NCBI RefSeq assembly: GCF_000372865.1
Contig: NZ_KB889965.1
Coordinates: 3,865,786-3,929,785, forward strand
DNA from: Methylosarcina fibrata AML-C10
Lineage (GTDB): Bacteria; Pseudomonadota; Gammaproteobacteria; Methylococcales; Methylomonadaceae
Length of the DNA: 64,000 nt
Direction: 5' to 3'
Part shown: positions 37,322 through 46,113 of the stretch, one piece after another
How the letters are laid out: each line of letters opens with the position of its first letter
How positions within the stretch are numbered: position 1 is the first letter of the stretch
Program-made: the position numbers and the translations under genes
Notes under the pieces: generated by a model
Databases searched by the model: none
The model's input: the letters and a program-made list of their open reading frames with translations, nothing else
What the model was told of the DNA's origin: nothing

Positions 37322-38165
37322 ATATCCTCGCATTTTTGCCCGATGAGCGAGAGGGAAAAGCGAGGCGGCCCCTTTTCACTCTTCTTTCGCTGGACTCCTC
37401 CGGCCAATAAAAAAGGTGCATTTCACTGACTCAAGATGGATCAGGGGAACGTTCAATCCGGCGCTCCTTCGTCCTTCGCAAAGGACCGATTTAAAATTCG
37501 GCTTACGAAATCTTCCGGCGAGACCGGTGTCGCCTGGCGGTTATACCCTGTCGGCGCCGGCACGGCTAGGGAATGCCGAAGTTCCGGCCAGCCTGTGCGG
37601 CGGACTGACCTGGGGAATTCATTTGTCTCCGGACGCGCAGGGCAATATTTTCGATCTGTCTTAATCTTGTCTCAAGAGACAGTAATGATACAGGCATAAG
37701 ACACGCCTGTGTCTCAGGTCCAGATTCTTGCTCGAACCATTTCTGGCCGCATGAAAATAATCTTTTGAATTCAAACAGAAAAATGGTCTTGCGTAATTTT
37801 GGCACGTTATTTGATTGCTTATACGAACCACGCTGAAAAAACGATCCGCCGAATCGGCAGGTAGCGGGAGAGCCGTATCCGATGCTGAAGATCATCGAAG
37901 AAATCGGATGAGTCTTATTTCCGGTCAAGACAGTGCAGCTCATAAAGCCCCGAAATGAAAGTTAGGATTATGTTGCTGACTGAAAATCGATGCCGTAGTA
38001 CTAAAGTACAATTCAATTTTTCTATCATTCGGAGTATGGTGTCTTCTCAAACAGCGGAAATGACGTCGAGCGTTGGTTCGTGCCCGACAAAGACGGTAGG
38101 GATAGCGTGCAAGATGAATAAAGAAAACGAATGTCTCGCGGATGTTTCATAAGGGGAGAAGAAAA
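37322..38165. other. Large gene-poor region after purM
   Basis: Open frames here are short, unrelated to known domains and without ribosome sites. A small palindrome TGTCTC-AA-GAGACA occurs at 37668-37681, and TGTGTCTCA recurs at about 37709. I see no RNA gene. The region marks the boundary between the purM block and the protease block. Confidence 0.4.
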
Positions 38166-39374
38166 ATGACAACGACCTTTAGATTATTGTATTGGGTACT
38201 CGTGAGTTGGCTTGGAACAGGTTCCTTGGTACTAGCCGAGGTAGTGGACAGAGGTCCGATTCCCGATCAGTACATCATTACCATGAAATCGAGCGAACCG
38301 GCCTCCGGAAGGGCTGCGGAAATGGAAAAACTGCACGGCTTGAAAATTGCCCATGTCTATGATCATGTTTTAAACGGCTTTGCAGCCCATGTTCCGCCGG
38401 AGCGTCTGCAGGCGCTTCTGAAGGATTCCCGAGTGGCCAGCGTGGTCCAGGACCGTTATGTCCATGCAGACGCTCAAACGGTCCCGACGGGAATCGAAAG
38501 AATCTTCGGCGACATCAGCTCGGCAGAATCCGGGAATGGCTCCGGCAGCGTGAGTAATATCAATATCGCTGTGATCGATACCGGCATCGACTTGAAGCAT
38601 CCCGATTTGAATGTCGTCGGCGGAAAAAACTGCTCCACGGGCAGAAACTATGCCGACGGCAATGGCCATGGCACCCATGTGGCCGGGACGATCGGCGCCA
38701 AAGATAACGGTGTCGGCGTGGTGGGCGTGGTGCCGGGCGCTCGCCTGTGGTCGATACGCGTCCTGGATAACTCCGGCAACGGCGCCTGGAGCAGCATCAT
38801 TTGCGGTATTAATTTTGTGAAGCAGAACGCCCGCATTATTAAAGTGGCCAATATGAGTCTCGGCGGAGACGGCACCGATACCGGATGTGACGACGGCGGC
38901 CTGCATCAGGCCATCTGCAATGCGGTCAATGCGGGGGTAACCTTTGTCGTGGCTGCTGGAAATGACGGAGGCGATGCGGCCAATCACGTGCCCGCCGCTT
39001 TCGACGAGGTCATTACCGTTTCCGCTTTGGCCGATTTCGATGGTCTTGACGGCGGATCGGCAGCGGCCACCTGCCGGACCGACGAAGACGATACGTTTGC
39101 CGACTTCAGCAATTACGGTGCCGATGTGGACGTGATTGCTCCGGGAGTCTGCATCTATTCCACCTGGAAGGGCAGCAGTTATGCCACGATGAGCGGTACG
39201 TCGATGGCGACGCCTCACGTTACCGGCGCGGCGGCCTTGTACATAGCCAACAATCCGGGCAAATCACCCGCCGAGGTCAAGGCGGCTTTGCAAGGAGCGG
39301 GCAACCTGGACTGGTTTTATGATACGGATCCCGACGCATTCCCGGAGACTTTATTGGACGTCGATTCGTTTTGA
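38166..39374 (+). CDS. Secreted subtilisin-like serine protease (S8) with I9 propeptide
   Basis: 402 residues from ATG 38166, preceded by AGGGGAGAAGAAAA. A signal peptide ends at VLAEV, then an inhibitor-I9 prodomain (PIPDQYIITMKSSEP to VVQDRYVHA, ~30-100) and the catalytic domain: Asp138 in VIDTGID, His168 in GHGTHVAGT, oxyanion Asn266 in AAGND, Ser346 in SGTSMATPHV. Four or more Cys suggest disulfides and extracellular work. It ends 91 bases before the convergent CHAT gene. Confidence 0.92.
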   Translation: MTTTFRLLYWVLVSWLGTGSLVLAEVVDRGPIPDQYIITMKSSEPASGRAAEMEKLHGLKIAHVYDHVLNGFAAHVPPERLQALLKDSRVASVVQDRYVHADAQTVPTGIERIFGDISSAESGNGSGSVSNINIAVIDTGIDLKHPDLNVVGGKNCSTGRNYADGNGHGTHVAGTIGAKDNGVGVVGVVPGARLWSIRVLDNSGNGAWSSIICGINFVKQNARIIKVANMSLGGDGTDTGCDDGGLHQAICNAVNAGVTFVVAAGNDGGDAANHVPAAFDEVITVSALADFDGLDGGSAAATCRTDEDDTFADFSNYGADVDVIAPGVCIYSTWKGSSYATMSGTSMATPHVTGAAALYIANNPGKSPAEVKAALQGAGNLDWFYDTDPDAFPETLLDVDSF

Positions 39375-39465
39375 TCGATTACGCATATTTGCCTTTGCTG
39401 GGCCAGCAGTTCGCTTTTAAAAGCAGCTCAGTCCAGGAAAGGCATCCGCTTCAATCAATCCCGAG

Positions 39466-41490
39466 TCATTGAGTCGGGCCCGCCTTGTCTTTTCTTCCGG
39501 ATTTATCCCCCAGGGCTTCCAGAGCCATCTGCGGAAGCTCCCTCCATTCCTCCCTGGGCCAATGCTTGATGTAACGCCGGAATTGGCGCTGCGTCGACAA
39601 GAGCGGAAACGCATCGGCTCCGACCAGGGCGCGCATCTCTGCACAATGCCTCGGAATCTCTTCCCTGGCTTGTTTGTAACCGAATCCCGATCCTCCGTAA
39701 GCGACGCCGAGCAAGGCCAATTCGGCGAGGGTGGCCAGTGCCCAGGCCCTGCTTTCGCCGGTGGACTGACGCAACTGCCAGTGCGTGATTTGCCGCGCTG
39801 CGGCCCACCAGAGGCCATATTTTTTCGATAATTCTTTAAAGTCCCCCGCATCGGCCAATACCGGCGTGGCCTCGATCGAAAGATATTGCGTAATGACCCA
39901 ATAGTTATGCGGTTCGGCTTCCAGCGCTTCCCGATAAAATTCCCGGGAGGCTTCGTAGGCTTTTCTGCTTTGCTCATGGTTTTTCTCACTGTTTTCCGAT
40001 GCGGACTGACCTGAGGCAAGCAGAGCATAGGCAATGCCGATGCGTTTTTCGCTGGCGGCACTCATCCCGAAGCGCTCGGCTTTTATCTTGGCGGAAGCCG
40101 TCGCTTCCGGTTGTTCGCGCCAGGCTTTCAGTTCGGCCCGGATGGAGCGGCACCGCAATTCGATTTCTTCCCCGCAATCGGCAGGGATGGACGTCTTGAT
40201 TTCGGATTCTTCATTGGCTCCCACCAATTCGTCGACGCGGTCAAACAGGATATCCAGTTTTGCCCGCATCTGGCGATCTCTAAAGGCCGCAACCTGTTGC
40301 TCGAAATCGGAAGGCACGGTTGCATAGGCGACGATGCTGGCCCAGTCGTGCGTTCCGGCCGAATCGGTGCGCAGGCGCTGCCTCAGCTCGTAAATCACCC
40401 AACGCGGATCGGCGCCGTTCAGCAAGCGGCTGTAAAGCATTTCGGCCGCAATCGCGGAAGCGCGCATCCATAACGGAAATTGAGAAGCGATCACCCAGGG
40501 AATGCCGGCCGCATGCAATTCATGAGCAATACTGCCGCCGGGCGTCAGTACCGATTCGATATTGCCGGAGTCGCAGGTGGCGAGAGAAACCATCGTCGGA
40601 CAAAATTTCATTTTTCCCGACGCATCACGGGCGGTCAGAGCAATGGCAAGGCGCTCGCCGTCCACCACGTCCTGCTGGCTGTTGAGGTCGCCGCACAGGG
40701 CAACCCCGTAGCGTTTGTCGCCCGAGTTTTCCAGAGGAGCGCCGTGCGCCAGAATATGAACGTGGGTGTATTCGGTAGTACTGCAGGCGTCGCGGATTTG
40801 TTTCAGGCTGGCATTCGGCAGCACCGTCAGTATTTTTTTGACATCCTCAACGCGTTCCCGGGCCATGCCCCGATTCCTCAACTTGACCCAGGGTTCGATC
40901 GCCATCCGCAGTGCATTCAGATGCGCCTGGGCCGGCACCTTGAGGTTGTCCGGTTCGGCGAACGCGAACAGGATGCGCACCGGACGGTTCCACTGGATCG
41001 GCAGCGGCGAGCCCCGGCGAATTTGCCGGGTTATCGTGATCGGGGTGCGCGTTTGTAGAAAGAGCGGCGAGCCGGAACTTGGAAACCCGTCCATGCCGAT
41101 CGCGAATTCGAACGGAATCAAGCCCAATTCGAAGGCCGAAAGAGACAGAGACAAATGCACCAGCCGGCCGCTGTCGCCGACCGCATTGCCCAATTCCGAC
41201 AACAGCGCCGGAACCTGGCCGAAAACCCGGCCGATCGCTTCGCCCATGTCGCGGACTTCGGCTTGCCGTTGTTCGTCCCGGCCGGGGTCTTTGCCGGATT
41301 CGTAGCGCAACCGGCGCAAACGCATCAGCAATTGCCGGTGTTCGAACGGCATCTGGACCGTCACCGGCCCGTCCTCGCCGCATAAGGCGATATAAGGCGT
41401 GAGCGGAGAAAGCAATTGATTGTGCGGCGGTCCGGGCCGTAAAAACTCGAGCTTGACTTTCTGGATGGCCTTGTCGGGGGTGGCGTTCAT
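39466..41490 (-). CDS. CHAT-domain (caspase-like) protease with helical C-terminal region
   Basis: 674 residues. A beta-rich N-terminal part (LVHLSLSLSAFELGLIPFEF) leads into a CHAT domain at about 170-400. The catalytic dyad is intact: His249 in THVHILAHGAP and Cys306 in VSLATCDSGN, with the family elements HELHAAGIPWVIASQFPL and the 'A..FY..L' helix after it. Residues ~400-674 are alpha-helical with TPR-like spacing and probably sense a signal. The ATG is one base after the metallophosphoesterase stop (TAAGATG). No signal peptide, so cytoplasmic. CHAT proteases in known immune systems act as effectors when sensors fire. Confidence 0.85.
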   Translation of the reverse strand: MNATPDKAIQKVKLEFLRPGPPHNQLLSPLTPYIALCGEDGPVTVQMPFEHRQLLMRLRRLRYESGKDPGRDEQRQAEVRDMGEAIGRVFGQVPALLSELGNAVGDSGRLVHLSLSLSAFELGLIPFEFAIGMDGFPSSGSPLFLQTRTPITITRQIRRGSPLPIQWNRPVRILFAFAEPDNLKVPAQAHLNALRMAIEPWVKLRNRGMARERVEDVKKILTVLPNASLKQIRDACSTTEYTHVHILAHGAPLENSGDKRYGVALCGDLNSQQDVVDGERLAIALTARDASGKMKFCPTMVSLATCDSGNIESVLTPGGSIAHELHAAGIPWVIASQFPLWMRASAIAAEMLYSRLLNGADPRWVIYELRQRLRTDSAGTHDWASIVAYATVPSDFEQQVAAFRDRQMRAKLDILFDRVDELVGANEESEIKTSIPADCGEEIELRCRSIRAELKAWREQPEATASAKIKAERFGMSAASEKRIGIAYALLASGQSASENSEKNHEQSRKAYEASREFYREALEAEPHNYWVITQYLSIEATPVLADAGDFKELSKKYGLWWAAARQITHWQLRQSTGESRAWALATLAELALLGVAYGGSGFGYKQAREEIPRHCAEMRALVGADAFPLLSTQRQFRRYIKHWPREEWRELPQMALEALGDKSGRKDKAGPTQ

Positions 41491-41491
41491 C

Positions 41492-42964
41492 TTACTTCTC
41501 CGGGAATTTTTTTATTTCCAAGGGCTTGCCGGAACCGTCTCCGACCACGTGCGTCAGCCGGCCGACCGCCTTGCCGCCTTCCTCTACGATCGAGACCGCG
41601 CTGGTTTGATCCATGACGAACGGTTCGCCTTTGATCCTGGCCTCGTCAAGTCTTTCCATTCGGCCGTTGACGAGCACTTCGTAAACTTCCTTGAAAGATT
41701 TCGTATCTTTGAGCATGTCCGGAGTGAACTGCATCAGGCGTATCCAGGTGCCGCTGTTGAAATAGTAGCGCCCATCGGCTATTTCGATGGCGCGTTCCAG
41801 ATGAGTATGGCCGGTCACGATAAAATCGACGGCCGGCCCGACGGCGGCGGTGACTTGCCGGAAGGTGTCGTCCTGGTCGTCAACAACGAAGGTTTTGTCC
41901 TTCGCCAGCCAATCCAGCAGCGCGCGGCGGAGCGCTTCATCCTTGCCGACGCCGGTCATCCAGTCCCAGATCAGTTGCGGGGTGCCCAGAGTGCCGTCGG
42001 CCAGCGTCGAAAGCGCATCCTTGTGTCCGATCCGTTCTTCCGCTTCGAGTAACATGGCATCGGCGCAGCCTTCCCCGGAAGCGCGGCCGCTCAACAGGTT
42101 CGGCCCCAATAAACCATCGACCGAAAGCGGCACGGCGGCATCGGGCGCGGGCGTCTGAAAGCCTTCCGCCGAAAGGCGCTGGTCGACCTGCTGCCGCCCC
42201 TCCACCTTTTCGCCGACGATCGAGATCAATCGGCCGATTTTTTTTATCTGGGAAGGGTCGAGCACCAATAAGGTGCCGATGGCGGCCGACGTTTCCGGCT
42301 TGAGCAGGTCGATCCAGGCGAATTTGCGCTTGACCTCGTTCATTACCTCTTTCACCATGCGCGTGCCGGCGTTCGGGTACCATTCGCCGGGATCGAGCGG
42401 GCGGCCGGCGTTCAGACGGCGCCCGACTTTCGCCAGGTCTTCGTAGCGGTTGTAATTCCAGGCATCCACTTCGTTGCCGTGCGTGCAATAAACGCGGGCG
42501 TTTCCGACCGTGCAGGCATAGCCCGCGCCGGTGGCGGAAAATTCGATCCGTGCCCGGGCGGACAGATCATTTCCGGCCAGCCGCGAAACAATCAGCCGCT
42601 GAACGGTAGGAAAAGCGATTTCAATATCGTGATTGCCGATGACGAACACCAGCATGCGGCCGGGCAACCTGACGAAATCGGCAAGCGCCTGCCAGATGCC
42701 GGAAAAAGACGGATCCTCCATGATCCGCCGCAGGGTTGCGACCGCTTCGTCGACCGCGACGTAGCCATGAATGTCTTCGGCCAGGGTGTCAAAGACATCG
42801 CCGTTCAGAATCAGCCCCACCCGGCCCGAAGGCCGCTGCCGCCCGACCCAGGCAATATAACCGGCCAGACGCCGCGTTTCGCGCAAAATCTGAAAACCCG
42901 GCTTGCCGCCCATGTGGATGTCCGAAATGACATGGATTTCGTCATACTCGGGAAATTCGTTCAT
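41492..42964 (-). CDS. Calcineurin-like metallophosphoesterase
   Basis: 490 residues from ATG 42964. All dimetal motifs are seen: D15-I-H17 (VISDIHMGG), GDxxD D56 (LNGDVFD), GNHD 110-113, H in CTHGNEVDAW and GHTH (VTGHTHLERA). A large insertion of about 130 residues (~200-335) between the fourth and fifth motifs is unlike housekeeping UDP-sugar or diadenosine enzymes and may give specificity. A signal peptide is absent. One base separates it from the CHAT gene, so both are made together. Confidence 0.87.
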   Translation of the reverse strand: MNEFPEYDEIHVISDIHMGGKPGFQILRETRRLAGYIAWVGRQRPSGRVGLILNGDVFDTLAEDIHGYVAVDEAVATLRRIMEDPSFSGIWQALADFVRLPGRMLVFVIGNHDIEIAFPTVQRLIVSRLAGNDLSARARIEFSATGAGYACTVGNARVYCTHGNEVDAWNYNRYEDLAKVGRRLNAGRPLDPGEWYPNAGTRMVKEVMNEVKRKFAWIDLLKPETSAAIGTLLVLDPSQIKKIGRLISIVGEKVEGRQQVDQRLSAEGFQTPAPDAAVPLSVDGLLGPNLLSGRASGEGCADAMLLEAEERIGHKDALSTLADGTLGTPQLIWDWMTGVGKDEALRRALLDWLAKDKTFVVDDQDDTFRQVTAAVGPAVDFIVTGHTHLERAIEIADGRYYFNSGTWIRLMQFTPDMLKDTKSFKEVYEVLVNGRMERLDEARIKGEPFVMDQTSAVSIVEEGGKAVGRLTHVVGDGSGKPLEIKKFPEK

Positions 42965-43088
42965 CGTTTGTCCCTCCTTCGGGAAAGCCGATTCTTGTTC
43001 CACCCCGAAGGGTTTAGGATGATAGCGCGATAAATTATAGTCCCATGTCGCGCCGAATGAGGTCCTGCCTGGGCCTGAAAGCCAACAG

Positions 43089-43655
43089 TCAGGCCGGGTG
43101 GACGCGAATCAGCCGAATGTCGACTTCTCTCTCGACATAGCTCCACTCTCGGGAAGCGCGCAGCTCCGCGGTCAAATCGTCAAACAAGGAAGCATCGCCC
43201 GGCGCGAATTCGAACCAGGTGAGAAAGTCGAACGGTTCGTTCTCGCTCAAGTCTCGGCAATGGTATAGCCGGCGCGCGATGGCGGGCAGATAATTCAGGC
43301 CGGTTTGGATGTGCCTCGACCGGGTTTCCAGAATCTCGCGCCGCTCTTCCTGGGTGAGATTCCACCAGGCGGCATTTTTGCGAATGGGAATCAGGGCGGC
43401 ACAGACCGCCTCCGGTCTGCCGAGATCCGGCTGTTTTGCGGCCAGCAAGGCTTTCTCGCAACGGGTAAGATAGCGGTCGTAGCTGGTGATGCCGCTGAGC
43501 AGCCAGGCGGCGCCCCGGCGTTCGAGAAATTCCTGAGAGCCGATGATGTTCAGTTTTTCGACGGGAGCCAGCGGTTCACCGGTCAGGGTGCGCATCGCGG
43601 TAACCTGCCAGGGTCCGGAAATTCCGCCTATAAAGGTGTAAAATCGCGAATTCAT
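43089..43655 (-). CDS. cld: Chlorite dismutase-family heme protein (short, clade-2-like)
   Basis: 188 residues without the N-terminal domain of long chlorite dismutases. Heme-site residues align with functional short enzymes: proximal His115 in TRSRHIQTG and distal Arg128 in YLPAIARRLYH. Motifs AALIPIRKNAAWWNLTQEER and PFDFLTWFEFAP are family marks. Known members split chlorite to chloride and O2; other clades make heme (HemQ) or are orphan. Same strand as the downstream phosphoesterase, 124 bases apart. Chlorate reductase genes are absent here. Confidence 0.85.
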   Translation of the reverse strand: MNSRFYTFIGGISGPWQVTAMRTLTGEPLAPVEKLNIIGSQEFLERRGAAWLLSGITSYDRYLTRCEKALLAAKQPDLGRPEAVCAALIPIRKNAAWWNLTQEERREILETRSRHIQTGLNYLPAIARRLYHCRDLSENEPFDFLTWFEFAPGDASLFDDLTAELRASREWSYVEREVDIRLIRVHPA

Positions 43656-43709
43656 GTGATTCCGTCCATTCCAGAAAACTATGCGGCTGGCTTTGTCGTA
43701 AAAAGGGAA

Positions 43710-43856
43710 ATGCTCGATTCAAAGGAATGGGTCGACATCTTAGCAAAAAGCGGGATGAACGTAAAAACCACTGCCCATGACGACGAGTTATTGCTTGATG
43801 GGAGGCCGGGCGGAAGCAGGAAGCGCAGGATTGTTTTTGAAAACCCGAACCTGTAG
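43710..43856 (+). CDS. Possible 48-residue small protein
   Basis: The frame from ATG 43710 reads MLDSKEWVDILAKSGMNVK and continues with polar, basic sequence to TAG 43854. AAGGGAA lies just upstream. The composition is protein-like, but there is no family match I know. It lies in the divergent spacer between the chlorite-dismutase-like gene and the Mut7-C gene. Confidence 0.3.
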   Translation: MLDSKEWVDILAKSGMNVKTTAHDDELLLDGRPGGSRKRRIVFENPNL

Positions 43857-43914
43857 ATTGTAGGACCGGGCATGTTGTTCGGTGCTCTTGTTTATCTCGC
43901 CACGCTGATATGCC

Positions 43915-44694
43915 ATGAAGAACCACCGCCGAAAACCGGACCGGGATTTTGAGCACGCCGCCGAATTTCGGTTTTATGAAGAACTGAACGATTTTCTGCT
44001 GCCGGAGCAGAGAAAGCAATCCTTGCCCTATCGCTTCAACGGCCATCCCGGCATCAAGGACCCGATCGAAGTCTTCGGCGTGCCGCATACCGAGGTCGAT
44101 TTGATCGTCGTCAACGGCATCTCGGTCGGCTTCGGCTACCCATTGCAGGATGCGGATCGAGTGGCGGTGTATCCGGTCTTCGAAGGGATCGATATTTCTC
44201 CGATTGTCCGGTTGCGCGACAAGCCGCTTAGAAACACCGCTTTCGTGGCCGACGTCAATCTGGGCAAACTGGCCCGGCTGCTGCGCTTGCTGGGTTTCGA
44301 TACGCTGTTTGCCAATTCGTTCGACGACCGGGAGATCGCCGCCATTTCGGCCGAGCAAAACCGCATCGTGCTGACGCGCGACCGCCGTCTGCTGTATGCC
44401 AAAGCCATTACTCACGGCTACTGGGTGCGTTCGGTCGTGCCGGAACGGCAACTGGCCGAAGTCGTCGAACGGTTCGACCTGTCCGCTCAAATCCGGCCGT
44501 TTCGCCGCTGCACCCGCTGCAACGGGTTAATCGAAGCGGTCGAAAAAAATCAGGTTTTAGCTCTTCTGGAACCTAAAACCAAAAAATATTATGACCGCTT
44601 TTACCGCTGCCGCGATTGCGGTCAGGTGTATTGGGAGGGCTCTCATGTCGATCATGTCAGGACGCGCCTTGGCCGTTATTTGAGCCGGGAATAG
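43915..44694 (+). CDS. Mut7-C ubiquitin-like and RNase-like domain protein
   Basis: 259 residues. An N-terminal ubiquitin-like region (EFRFYEELNDFLLPEQRKQ to AVYPVFEGID, ~15-95) is followed by a Mut7-C PIN-like RNase domain with acidic motif FVADVNLGKLARLLRLLGF, and a C-terminal zinc ribbon with CTRCNG and CRDCGQVYW pairs. Predicted to cleave RNA; the target is not known. Divergent from the cld-like gene. Confidence 0.85.
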   Translation: MKNHRRKPDRDFEHAAEFRFYEELNDFLLPEQRKQSLPYRFNGHPGIKDPIEVFGVPHTEVDLIVVNGISVGFGYPLQDADRVAVYPVFEGIDISPIVRLRDKPLRNTAFVADVNLGKLARLLRLLGFDTLFANSFDDREIAAISAEQNRIVLTRDRRLLYAKAITHGYWVRSVVPERQLAEVVERFDLSAQIRPFRRCTRCNGLIEAVEKNQVLALLEPKTKKYYDRFYRCRDCGQVYWEGSHVDHVRTRLGRYLSRE

Positions 44695-44739
44695 AAGCAA
44701 GACGCCTTCTTTTTCTTAATTTACCGATACGTCCGATTC

Positions 44740-45408
44740 TTACGGAAAAATCCGGTTGATGAAATCGGCGACGCGCCCGATTTCTTCCAGACAGACCGAG
44801 TGTTCCATCATGAAGTCGTACCATTCGACCGGGTACTGCATCGCTTTCAATTCGTCGCAGGTTTGCTTGCCGTATTCGACGGCCACCACCGAGTCGAGGA
44901 TGCCGTGCGCCATCAGGATCGGCGTATTGTCGTTGGCCGGAGCGCGCTCGGTTCTTAATTGTCCGGTTGTCGGCAATAACGTGGACAGAGCGACGATGCC
45001 TCCCAGCGCCTCCGAGAATCTCAAACCGGCATGCAGAGCAATGGCGCCTCCCTGGGAGAATCCGGCCAGCAGAATGTTTCGGGAGGGAATGCCTTTGTCG
45101 ATCTCGTCGCGAATGAGGCGTTCCACCAACTCCGACGAACGGTAAATGCCGGGGATGTCGGGTTCGAGCTTCGGCGCCAGAGAAAAAATATCGAACCAGG
45201 CGCGCATTTTCATGCCGCCGTTGATCGTCACCGCCAGCACCGGCGCGTCGGGAAAGATGAAATGGATGTTGGCCTCGGCGTTCAAGCGCAATTCGGGCAC
45301 GATCCCTTCAAAGTCGTGACCGTCGGCGCCCAGTCCGTGCAGCCAGACGATGCTGTATTTATGTTCCGATTTGGGCTTGATTTCAACGATACTGAGTTTC
45401 GAATGCAT
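44740..45408 (-). CDS. Carboxylesterase/phospholipase, alpha/beta hydrolase (EstB type)
   Basis: 222 residues. WLHGLGADGHDFEGIVPEL is the oxyanion-hole region, the nucleophile Ser lies in LLAGFSQGGAIALHAGL, and the His near MMEHSVCLEE completes the triad with an Asp in HGILDSVV. Homologues hydrolyse short esters. It lies 19 bases after the GFA gene on the same strand. Confidence 0.9.
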   Translation of the reverse strand: MHSKLSIVEIKPKSEHKYSIVWLHGLGADGHDFEGIVPELRLNAEANIHFIFPDAPVLAVTINGGMKMRAWFDIFSLAPKLEPDIPGIYRSSELVERLIRDEIDKGIPSRNILLAGFSQGGAIALHAGLRFSEALGGIVALSTLLPTTGQLRTERAPANDNTPILMAHGILDSVVAVEYGKQTCDELKAMQYPVEWYDFMMEHSVCLEEIGRVADFINRIFP

Positions 45409-45427
45409 GGTCTACCTTTGTGATGGA

Positions 45428-45838
45428 TTACCAGAAATTGCCGTTGCATTTGGGCAGGTCGGGATTCATGACGTCCCACGGCTGGGCCTCGGCCGCCCAC
45501 ATGTCCATTTGCGGGCGATAGAAGGCGGGGTCGTCAAGCGTGCCCGCAACCACGGGCCTTAACCGGGGAAAGGCGCTGTTCCGTCCGAACAAAGGGCTGC
45601 CGCATTTGGGGCAGAACGCACGGTAGACGGTGTTGCCGCTGTCGGCGACGGTCGGATATTCCATATAACTGCCGCTGACGCGGAGCGCCCGGTCGGGAAC
45701 GAATAGAAGAGGCTGATAAGCCGAACCGGAAGCTTTCTGGCAAGTTCGGCAATGGCAATTGATCATGCGCACCGGCTCCTCGCTAATTTCATAGCGGACC
45801 GCACCGCAAAGGCAACCGCCGGTAAGTGGCCGTTTCAT
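45428..45838 (-). CDS. GFA-family zinc protein
   Basis: 136 residues with the paired zinc Cys motifs of the GFA family: GGCLCGAVRYE, CHCRTCQKASG and FCPKCGSPLF. The founding member speeds S-hydroxymethylglutathione formation from formaldehyde, but most relatives are untested. In a methanotroph formaldehyde is an abundant intermediate, so the role is plausible but not shown. Operon with the downstream esterase. Confidence 0.87.
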   Translation of the reverse strand: MKRPLTGGCLCGAVRYEISEEPVRMINCHCRTCQKASGSAYQPLLFVPDRALRVSGSYMEYPTVADSGNTVYRAFCPKCGSPLFGRNSAFPRLRPVVAGTLDDPAFYRPQMDMWAAEAQPWDVMNPDLPKCNGNFW

Positions 45839-46113
45839 AGTGTTTCCTCAAGCGGGTTAGGAGGTTGATCAAAAACACGAATGGCTCGCACCCTTTGACA
45901 AATTTCCGCCCCTCTGTCCAAATGAAGAATGGGACTGTTGCGGCACGGCCTGCCGTCCTTCCTTGAACGGTTCTTCAGATGTAATCTTATTATGATTATA
46001 AGACTCCAGTCACGCCGAACCTATCCCGCAAAAGGCGATTAAAAGTCTGCGGCTTGTCTTGTACCGGAGCGTTTCCGGCAGAAATCACGGTACCCAGAGT
46101 GAAGAGCCGCCGG

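Noticed and set aside
37416-37664. 82-residue frame in the gap after purM
   Set aside because: Composition is unlike neighbours, there is no ribosome site and no recognisable motif.
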